DNA from: an uncultured Flavobacteriales bacterium
Lineage (GTDB): Bacteria > Bacteroidota > Bacteroidia > Flavobacteriales > Crocinitomicaceae
Assembly: GCA_946479125.1 (NCBI GenBank)
Contig: CAMLET010000234.1
Coordinates: forward strand, 1 to 5,805
Direction: 5' to 3'
DNA length: 5,805 nucleotides
Of this stretch, positions 1 to 5,805 are shown piece by piece (position 1 is the stretch's first letter; each line of letters opens with the position of its first letter). Position numbers and translations under genes: made by a program. The notes beneath the pieces are model-generated. The model was not told the origin of the DNA. It saw only the letters and a program-made list of their open reading frames with translations, and ran no database searches.

Positions 1-2276
1 AATTTACGAGGATTATTAATTTTTTTTGCAAGAGAAAGTAGTTTAAGACCATGATCTAATGCCAGTGGATAATTTCCTGAACCCATTAAAGATCCGGTCA
101 AACTAAATTCTGCTTCCAAAATTCCATCTCTTGCGTCAATAAACCCTGAATTACATGCCGTCAATTTCAAACCTTCAACCACCAAAGCCAAAGCCATATT
201 GTTTCCACCAGTTCCAGTTTTGATGTTCGGATCAAATCCATATTCATCGATCAACTCCCATGTCAATTCCCAAAGCATCGTATTCCAAACATAACCTCTG
301 CTATGAACAGCTGTCATAGAGTTTGAATAACCCAAAGTTGCCGCGTTCATTCCAAAGTTCGTAGAATAACGTGTTGGACGAATTCCAACTCCGGTAACAG
401 CTTCACCATTTACGTAAGTTCCCATTCCGCGTGTGCGTTCAGAAGCCATATCCGATTTCATCGTTAAGATCAATGCAAAGAAATCTGACCAACCCTCACC
501 CAATTGCTCATCGTTATACATACAATTGGTATTACCTGAACCACCAATTAAGCGGTTCGAAACACCATGACCATATTCGTGAGCAATAACGCCATTATCC
601 AAATCAGAATCGAAAGCGTCGACATCACCCGAACTCCACAACTCAGCATCAACTGTTGCACCAGCAACAAGCGATTCAATAATGCTGTCACCGTCCATTT
701 TTCCAATGATACAAGCTGGGATCGTTACCGGATTATTTGCCTGCGCAGTTCCACCAATTGATCCCGGAATAGAATTCTGAGTGTTGATAAAAACCACGGC
801 AATTGCACCAAGATCCTGACAAGCATACATCTTTTCAATGTAGTTACAGTTTCCACGACGAACCAACGCAATTTTCCCATTCAACTCAGGGCCATTCAGG
901 ATATTATCACAAGCATCTGTTGTATCAACTCCATCGTCGATCACCAAAACCATTTCTCCCAAAATGGGGTTGCCAACTTCAATAGCTGGACCAAAAGTGG
1001 CATATGCAGTATGGTAATTTCCAGCAATGGAATCAGGTGAGTGAACTTTTAAATGCGCACTGTTGCTGTTTACGTTCCACAAGTACATTTGCATGCGCGG
1101 ATTTGAACCGTCTGGTGGTGTAGAGAAGTTTGCGTTATCCGTTCCACTTCCATCGTACGCATCAGCATTTACACCATCACTGCCATTTCCTTGATTCGTA
1201 TAATTTCTTTCCTGGAAATTTCCACTTTCTTCATCAAAACCGTAATGTGCAAGTACATCATGAATGATATTGTTCATGTAGAACAGGTTTGTTATTACCG
1301 CATCCATGTTTCCAAGCGGACCTAAGGTAGAATCGTATTCAAAATTGAAATCTAAAGCTGGTCCACCATCAGGCGCATATCCTGGCTGGTTATCGTCGTC
1401 CATGTCTTCAGATGCGTACACATTGTTTCCACGAGTTATCGTGTATTCATCACCTGCAGTTCCGTTTGTATCGTGCCATCCAAAAGGTGAAAATGTTGGA
1501 TCAGAAGGATTGATCAAAATTCCACGATTTCCATGATTCGGACTTTCCAATGGCAAACCATAAACCTTGTACTGATCCATTCCAGGAGGTGGAGGTGGAG
1601 CACAAGAAACTGTGTTTGCATTGCAAACCGTGTTTTCAGAAGTATGAGAATGTCCGCACGAAACGGTCCAGTTATTCTTAAACAACATTTCACCGGTAGA
1701 CGCAGAAATTTGTACCGACCACCAATCTGTTGAGCCAATTGGATTGATACTTAAATCCCAAACGTAGTTCAACTGACCTTTATCGGCTCTAATCAATAGT
1801 TTGACCGGAATATTATCGTATGCTAAAATTCCAGCTCCAAAAATGTATTGGTTATCTCTTTCATTCTCCGAAATCATCGCCACCGGAGAATACGCAATAC
1901 CAAGTTGTTCGCAAGCTTTTATAACTGCATCGATTGGCTGTAATGAAACTGTATTGGTTTGTAAACCAGTAATTGAAACCAAACTTGGAGCAACGTGAAC
2001 CACCTCGTTGTTCTTCATCGCAATTGAAGCAACTCCGTTTACAACTGGCGTGTTCTCAACCATTTGATGAATAAAGACATGTTTTACTCCTGGCGCAAGT
2101 GAACTTGCAGTGGAACTAATGGCAATGCTTTTTACATCATTTGCTGTTAGTCCCCAGGTTGGAGCATTTTTTTGCAGGTAGTTTGAAATGACAAGTTCGG
2201 TTTTCTGTGCAAAGGAGGTTGCAACCGAAATCAACGTCACTGCGGTTAGTGAGAGTGTTCTCAAAGCAGTTTTCAT
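1..2276 (-). CDS. Secreted M36 (fungalysin-type) zinc metallopeptidase with PA domain; 3' end open at window edge and probably fused to TPR sequence
   Basis: An exported zinc endopeptidase, likely used to digest extracellular protein. The frame is open for 758 codons from ATG 2276 to the left edge with no stop. Residues 1-23 form a Sec signal peptide (MKTALRT, hydrophobic core, likely cut after SFA before Q24). Residues about 60-200 match the FTP/PepSY inhibitory propeptide (VKHVFIHQ, then VVNG). A Cys-Pro5-Gly linker lies at 225-232. The zinc-peptidase domain starts near 290 and shows GNFQ (352-355) and NANFSTPPDG (381-390). A PA domain is inserted at about 425-545 (KIALVRRGNC around 475). 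The zinc site is HEYGH (H566, E567, H570) with E594 in GEGWSDFF as third ligand; H658 lies in the conserved VHSRGYVW segment. The family sequence holds to about residue 722 (FIDARDGILEA), but the usual C-terminal segment (GGANxCLIWxxFARRGLG) is absent. Residues 723-758 look like a TPR repeat instead. No T9SS sorting domain is seen before the edge. An in-frame ATG at 2300 is an alternative start but would lengthen the n-region of the signal peptide. Confidence 0.93.
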   Translation of the reverse strand, partial: MKTALRTLSLTAVTLISVATSFAQKTELVISNYLQKNAPTWGLTANDVKSIAISSTASSLAPGVKHVFIHQMVENTPVVNGVASIAMKNNEVVHVAPSLVSITGLQTNTVSLQPIDAVIKACEQLGIAYSPVAMISENERDNQYIFGAGILAYDNIPVKLLIRADKGQLNYVWDLSINPIGSTDWWSVQISASTGEMLFKNNWTVSCGHSHTSENTVCNANTVSCAPPPPPGMDQYKVYGLPLESPNHGNRGILINPSDPTFSPFGWHDTNGTAGDEYTITRGNNVYASEDMDDDNQPGYAPDGGPALDFNFEYDSTLGPLGNMDAVITNLFYMNNIIHDVLAHYGFDEESGNFQERNYTNQGNGSDGVNADAYDGSGTDNANFSTPPDGSNPRMQMYLWNVNSNSAHLKVHSPDSIAGNYHTAYATFGPAIEVGNPILGEMVLVIDDGVDTTDACDNILNGPELNGKIALVRRGNCNYIEKMYACQDLGAIAVVFINTQNSIPGSIGGTAQANNPVTIPACIIGKMDGDSIIESLVAGATVDAELWSSGDVDAFDSDLDNGVIAHEYGHGVSNRLIGGSGNTNCMYNDEQLGEGWSDFFALILTMKSDMASERTRGMGTYVNGEAVTGVGIRPTRYSTNFGMNAATLGYSNSMTAVHSRGYVWNTMLWELTWELIDEYGFDPNIKTGTGGNNMALALVVEGLKLTACNSGFIDARDGILEAEFSLTGSLMGSGNYPLALDHGLKLLSLAKKINNPRK
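3..110 (-). other. TPR-like segment in frame with the M36 peptidase (possible fusion or chimeric junction)
   Basis: Residues 723-758 of the left-edge frame do not look like an M36 C-terminus. They fit one TPR unit. L726 sits at TPR position 7, G734-N735-Y736 at positions 15-17 and A739 at position 20. A second helix follows, rich in Leu and Lys (DHGLKLLSLAKKINNPRK). This GNYPLAL...LAKKINNP style is common in TPR-containing signalling proteins of Bacteroidota. It runs off the window, so the rest of the repeat array, if any, is not visible. The match is by eye to the TPR consensus; one repeat is weak evidence on its own, but the abrupt loss of M36 sequence at the same point strengthens it. Confidence 0.55.
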
Positions 2277-2326
2277 AATTGTTGTTTTATTGAAGTCCAT
2301 GAATTTACACAGAATTAACAACAGTT
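2277..2326 (-). promoter_or_regulatory. Leader inverted repeat abutting the M36 start codon
   Basis: On the minus strand, AACTGTTGTT (2326-2317) can pair with AACAACAATT (2286-2277) at 9 of 10 positions across a 30-nt loop. The 3' arm ends directly before ATG 2276, so if the RNA folds this way it would cover the ribosome entry region of the peptidase mRNA. The loop holds an in-frame upstream ATG at 2300. No Shine-Dalgarno sequence is seen, as is usual for Bacteroidota. I found no convincing match to the Bacteroidota promoter (TTTG / TAnnTTTG) in this spacer. The pairing is seen in the sequence; a regulatory role is inference, and the stem is AT-rich with a long loop. Confidence 0.3.
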
Positions 2327-2340
2327 ATGAAATAATTTAA

Positions 2341-2371
2341 CCCACTAGTACTTTTAATTGATTAAAGTGGG
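2341..2371 (-). terminator. Possible terminator hairpin at the end of the helicase gene
   Basis: CCCACT (2371-2366 on the minus strand) pairs perfectly with AGTGGG (2346-2341), enclosing an AT-rich 19-nt loop. The stretch just downstream (TTAAATTATTT) is U-rich but not a clean U-run. An overlapping alternative stem, ACTTTAAT with ATTAAAAGT plus one bulged base, shares some of the same bases. The structure spans the helicase stop codon at 2354-2356, so its upstream arm lies in coding sequence. It could end or attenuate helicase transcription before the peptidase gene. Confidence 0.4.
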
Positions 2372-5300
2372 ATTCCAACCCCTGGCCTTTAAAACACCAA
2401 GCAGAGTAGTTAACTCAACGGCACTCGAAATTTTGGAAGTGATGTTTTCTATTTGAAGCTGGTTATTCTCTAAAACTGTTGGCTCAATGCTATGCGGAAA
2501 GGTGAGTTGTGAAACCTTTTCTTCTGAAACTAAATCACCTAAAAAACGACGTAAAAGATCCACGCTTTCATTCGCTGAAATACCGAAATCTGAGGAAAGA
2601 ACCGAGTGGAAGAAATGAATTTCCTGAGTGGCGCGGGTAAGTAATACATTCAAACGTTTGTAACCGTTACTCTGATTCAAAGGTCCAAAACGCATATGAA
2701 ACTCTCCTTCTTCATTCTTTCCATAACCCATTGAAATAAGCATCAAATCGGCTTCATCGCCCTGAACTTGTTCCAATGCTTTAAAGAAAACGGTGTTGCT
2801 CTCCTGACCTTCGGTAATCAATTCTTGAGTTTTAGCATCACAAGCATTCCAAACAGTTTTGAGCTGCTCTTCTGAAAATGCAACAATTCCAATACGTTTC
2901 GACCAGTCAATCTGCTTCAGTTTTTTAGCAAGTTCCTTTGCTTCGGTTTCATTCTTCCGGTCGACAAACATTCCATTTGGGACAAAGTGACTGAATAAAA
3001 CCTGTTTACGTTCTGAAGAAGGATAAACGAGCAATTCGTTGTTGTAAAAATGCTTGTTTGAAAAAGCAATCAAATCCACATGTTCACTGCGGTAATGATG
3101 ACGCAAGGCAACTCGTTTGTAATAGAACATTGCCTGATGCAGCAAATCGTGTCCCGACCATTTTTTTCCGAAATAGGAAGTTGGAGACATTTGCTGTTCA
3201 TCGCCTGCGACCAATGCTCTTTTTGAACGATACAAAGAACCAAAGGCATTTGGTAGCGGAATCTGACTTGCTTCGTCAAACACAACAACATCAAACAAAC
3301 CGGTTTGCAGCGGAAAATGATCTGCAACCTGAGTTGGTGTTGCGAGCCAAACCGGTAGTAAATCCTGGATCCAGATTCGAGCTTCAGAATCAAGTAATTC
3401 ACGGATGGAAATATGACTTCGGGATTTCCCAAACTCCTTCACCAAAAGTGCCTTTCCCTTTTTCAATTGACTTCGCAACTCTTTTTCTTCCGCACTGCAT
3501 TTTTGCGACGATTTTAGAAGAAGTGCGTTGTTGTTCTTGAATTTCTGGAATTGAAGATGAATCAATTCTTCCGCAAAGTCATGTTGATCGACGGTTTGCT
3601 CTTTGATACAATTCTCTATTTTCTTCAGGAGTTGTTCGCCATCAAACTTGATGAGTTCAGGAAACAACGCTTCCGTTTTTCGCCAATTGGAAAGAAGAAT
3701 AATTGCTTGAAGATGATGCCAGTTTCCCGCTTCTTCAAATAAATTCAATATAGAAAGTGGAAGGGGTTGAATTTTTGAACTGTAAGGAAGTAAATGCTCA
3801 AAATTCTGTGATGAACGATAAACCTCAGCCTCGAGATCTTCAGCATTTTCTACCAATAAATAGCGTTGAAAATCTTTGTATAGGTTTTCAATCTGTGACT
3901 GAAAATTTAAAATGGAACGACGTTTTTCGCTGGTCCAGCCAGCAACTTCAGCAAGCTTTGCTTCCGATTCACTGCTCATGTTTTTTACGAAAGCAGCTCC
4001 CAACTCCAGTTCCCATGGATTTGGAGAAAGCTCCAGGTTATTGAAATACGCTTCCAATTCTTTTAGTTCGGTTCTCAGCGCTTCCAGTTTTTTCCAATTC
4101 CCGATAGCAATTTCGAGATTCACTGCTTTCGATTGCAAATAGGAATTCAGCGTTCGTTTGATTTTCGATTTGGCAAAGTAACCTTTCGCAGTTTCGTAAC
4201 TTGCTATTTCAGAAGCTGACGGTTGTTTTTTCCAAAGACCAATTTCCGCTTTTTGAACATCCAATTCATTGGAAATTTCAGTTAATCGTAAACGATTACG
4301 TTCAAACTTTTTCCACTCTTTTGGCTTCTGAATCAGATTTGCGTAGAGTTTATATCTTTCGTTTTCAACCAGCTGACATCGTCCTGTTGATTCATATAAA
4401 TCCTTAAGGTCTTGAAACGATTGAACATTCAGCGCCATCTTCAAAAGCACCAAAGTTTCCAACCACGATTTAAACTTACGATCGCCATTATTCAATTGAA
4501 AAAAAGCCGGTTTGTAACCCGATAGTTTATTCAATCCACCAACTGTAATATCAAGTGCGCGAACACTGTTCTTATATTCCAGCCATTCCTTGATATCTGG
4601 AGTATCCGAACGAAATTTGAAATTATCAATTGGTGTTTCTTTCTTCAATTCCAGAAACTCATTGTAGGAAACACCTCCAACCAACGTTGGAGAACTGAGG
4701 CGATCCAGCAATTGCTGCAATTGTGCCAACCGCTGTTTTGAAAGTTGAAGTCCAGGTTTGAAATTATCTTCTCCATCCTCCAGCATCAACCAGGTGGACT
4801 TCAAATGCTCTAATAGATCGCGACTTCTGGTCTGACTATGAACCACAAATGCAAACGGATTCAGATTTAACTCTGTCAACTTGGAAGTTATTACCTCTAA
4901 TGCAACTTTCTTTTCAGAAACAACCAATGTGCGTTTTTCTGTCGAGATCAATTTTCCCAGCAGATTTACCAAAACCTGAGATTTTCCTGTTCCCGGTGGA
5001 CCCTGAACAACCACATTTTCAGATTCAAAATTCTTGAAAACGTTCAACTGATCTGTATCTGCAACGGTCAATAATCCATTGGGCAAACCCAACTGTTCAA
5101 CTGCATTTTCCTTCAATCCCAACAAGGTGTTCAAAAGAGGCGATTTATCGGATGAACGTTGAATTCCTTCCAATTCTCGCAAAATGTGAAATCGGTGATA
5201 GTGAAAATTCCCAAGAACCGCTTTTTCCTCCAGTTGTAATTCGATAGCATATTTGACCGCGATCTCCTGAATGAAACTTAAAACCTGTTCAACAGAACTA

Positions 5301-5713
5301 TCCTCAATATGCAAACTTTCATCCGTCCAATTTCTCAGGATTCGTTTCACAAAAGGATTCACCTCAAAAACTTCATCACTTTGAACATTCAATTGTTGCG
5401 TTTGACGGTTAACCGACCATTGCAATGGAAAGAGAAACAAAGGTGTTTTCAGTTCATTTCCTTCAATTTTCCAATGAATCAGATAATGAACAGCGCATAA
5501 GGAATTCAGATCCGCCTCTTTACGAAACTCTTGTGCTTGTTTGAGAATGGACTTTAAAGAACCGCTGATCTCAAAAACCTGTTTCTCGTTTGGTAGTCCT
5601 TGAAGTTGGATAACCTTATCGTGCTCCATATCCAAATCACAAAGCATATCCGACAAAGGAATATCGGACAACTCATGAATAAAACTTTGGATATCGAACG
5701 GAGAATCAGTCAT
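2354..5713 (-). CDS. Superfamily 1 (Upf1/Dna2-type) ATP-dependent DNA/RNA helicase, 1119 aa
   Basis: A cytoplasmic nucleic-acid helicase or translocase of the AAA_11/AAA_12 (DNA2/NAM7-like) group. Residues 1 to about 215 form an N-terminal domain resembling the DUF4011-type region of large bacterial SF1 helicases (TPLFLFPLQW, EVNPF). A Q-motif-like ADTDQLNVF precedes Walker A GPPGTGKSQ (238-246, K244). Motif Ia is TLVVSEKKVALE. A mostly helical insert of about 500 residues follows, with coiled-coil-prone stretches near 470-500 and 535-560. The LPVWLATPTQVA segment leads to Walker B DEAS (813-816). Motif III is GDEQQMSPTSYF (from 837), then HHYRSEHVDLIAFSN (R875), VQGDEAD (D986) and LNVLLTRA (R1027). 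All catalytic residues I checked are present, so it should be active. It ends at 1119 (ARGWNPTLIN) without the Vsr/DUF559-like nuclease domain of many longer relatives. The start is set at ATG 5713; a TTG at 5722 would add three residues but is less likely. Its substrate and biological role cannot be told from sequence; genome maintenance, RNA metabolism or phage defence are all possible. Confidence 0.93.
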   Translation of the reverse strand: MTDSPFDIQSFIHELSDIPLSDMLCDLDMEHDKVIQLQGLPNEKQVFEISGSLKSILKQAQEFRKEADLNSLCAVHYLIHWKIEGNELKTPLFLFPLQWSVNRQTQQLNVQSDEVFEVNPFVKRILRNWTDESLHIEDSSVEQVLSFIQEIAVKYAIELQLEEKAVLGNFHYHRFHILRELEGIQRSSDKSPLLNTLLGLKENAVEQLGLPNGLLTVADTDQLNVFKNFESENVVVQGPPGTGKSQVLVNLLGKLISTEKRTLVVSEKKVALEVITSKLTELNLNPFAFVVHSQTRSRDLLEHLKSTWLMLEDGEDNFKPGLQLSKQRLAQLQQLLDRLSSPTLVGGVSYNEFLELKKETPIDNFKFRSDTPDIKEWLEYKNSVRALDITVGGLNKLSGYKPAFFQLNNGDRKFKSWLETLVLLKMALNVQSFQDLKDLYESTGRCQLVENERYKLYANLIQKPKEWKKFERNRLRLTEISNELDVQKAEIGLWKKQPSASEIASYETAKGYFAKSKIKRTLNSYLQSKAVNLEIAIGNWKKLEALRTELKELEAYFNNLELSPNPWELELGAAFVKNMSSESEAKLAEVAGWTSEKRRSILNFQSQIENLYKDFQRYLLVENAEDLEAEVYRSSQNFEHLLPYSSKIQPLPLSILNLFEEAGNWHHLQAIILLSNWRKTEALFPELIKFDGEQLLKKIENCIKEQTVDQHDFAEELIHLQFQKFKNNNALLLKSSQKCSAEEKELRSQLKKGKALLVKEFGKSRSHISIRELLDSEARIWIQDLLPVWLATPTQVADHFPLQTGLFDVVVFDEASQIPLPNAFGSLYRSKRALVAGDEQQMSPTSYFGKKWSGHDLLHQAMFYYKRVALRHHYRSEHVDLIAFSNKHFYNNELLVYPSSERKQVLFSHFVPNGMFVDRKNETEAKELAKKLKQIDWSKRIGIVAFSEEQLKTVWNACDAKTQELITEGQESNTVFFKALEQVQGDEADLMLISMGYGKNEEGEFHMRFGPLNQSNGYKRLNVLLTRATQEIHFFHSVLSSDFGISANESVDLLRRFLGDLVSEEKVSQLTFPHSIEPTVLENNQLQIENITSKISSAVELTTLLGVLKARGWNPTLIN

Positions 5714-5728
5714 AACTATCAATTAACG

Positions 5729-5748
5729 AAAGTAATGAATCTTACTTT
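5729..5748 (-). promoter_or_regulatory. 7-bp inverted repeat upstream of the helicase start
   Basis: AAAGTAA (5729-5735) and TTACTTT (5742-5748) are perfect reverse complements separated by six bases. The repeat lies 16-35 nt upstream of the helicase ATG and overlaps the TAA of the possible upstream gene at 5747-5749. It could be an operator-like site or a weak hairpin between genes; no U-run follows, so it is a poor terminator. It is AT-rich and may be chance. Confidence 0.3.
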
Positions 5749-5805
5749 ATAGTTTCATTATCTTCACAGCAGCAAATTCACCCATATGCGTCTTTTCCTT
5801 ATCTC
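5747..5805 (-). CDS. Possible 3' end of an upstream gene (partial, 18 codons)
   Basis: One minus-strand frame is open from the right edge to a TAA at 5749-5747 and gives DKEKTHMGEFAAVKIMKL. It ends 33 bp before the helicase ATG, which would suit a co-directional upstream neighbour. The residue mix looks protein-like, with a basic end, but 18 open codons are expected by chance in at least one frame. I do not recognise the product. A competing reading is a plus-strand start at ATG 5786 (MRLFLI, running off the edge). Confidence 0.35.
   Translation of the reverse strand, partial: DKEKTHMGEFAAVKIMKL

Noticed and set aside
567..1998. Several short open frames of 60-76 codons on either strand, including the minus-strand frame 1514-1738
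   Set aside because: They overlap the M36 reading frame, which contains a signal peptide, propeptide, PA domain and zinc site in one uninterrupted frame. The short frames show low-complexity or unnatural composition.
2277..2353. Bacteroidota-type promoter for the peptidase gene
   Set aside because: TAAATTCA on the minus strand partly resembles TAnnTTTG, but no TTG element is found at a suitable distance, so I do not call a promoter.
3058..3540. 160-residue open frame on the plus strand, with an overlapping 120-residue minus-strand frame at 3070-3432
   Set aside because: Both lie inside the helicase across motifs III and IV and Walker B, which are strongly conserved in the helicase frame. 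Their translations show no recognisable domain, so they are shadows of that gene.
5786..5805. Start of a plus-strand gene (ATG CGT CTT TTC...)
   Set aside because: Only six full codons are visible before the edge, and the minus-strand reading of the same bases is at least as plausible.
1..5805. CRISPR array, tRNA or rRNA genes, insertion sequence or long direct repeats
   Set aside because: No regularly spaced repeats, cloverleaf-like sequence, transposase motifs or terminal repeats were seen; nearly all the window is filled by the two long coding regions.

Overview
This window looks like part of a Bacteroidota genome, probably Flavobacteriales and possibly close to Fluviicola/Crocinitomicaceae. 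The sequence is AT-rich, the genes lack clear Shine-Dalgarno sites, and there is a secreted M36 metallopeptidase with an inserted PA domain, an arrangement typical of that phylum. The taxonomic call is inference; no marker gene is present. All supported genes lie on the minus strand, so transcription runs from right to left.

Layout from right to left: (1) Positions 5747-5805 may hold the last 18 codons of an upstream minus-strand gene; this is weak. (2) A 33-bp gap follows, with a 7-bp hairpin that overlaps the putative stop. (3) A large intact gene at 2354-5713 encodes a 1119-residue superfamily 1 (Upf1/Dna2-type) helicase. All the motifs I looked for are recognisable, and there is a helical insert of about 500 residues between Walker A and Walker B. 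It has no C-terminal nuclease domain. (4) A 77-bp spacer follows, holding a possible terminator hairpin for the helicase and a long inverted repeat that ends exactly at the next start codon. (5) A long open frame from 2276 to the left edge encodes a secreted fungalysin-type (M36) zinc metallopeptidase: signal peptide, FTP propeptide, zinc-peptidase domain, PA insert, and HEYGH plus a downstream Glu.

The most unusual observation is at the far left. The M36 sequence is normal to about residue 722, but its expected C-terminal end is missing. The same frame continues into about 35 residues that read as a tetratricopeptide (TPR) repeat. This is either a real gene fusion or deletion junction, or a chimeric assembly join near the window end (around positions 95-120).

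The helicase and the peptidase have no obvious functional link. The helicase acts on nucleic acid in the cytoplasm and belongs to a broad group that includes some defence-associated proteins. The peptidase is exported and probably degrades extracellular protein. I did not find a convincing new multi-gene system, CRISPR array, RNA gene or mobile element.
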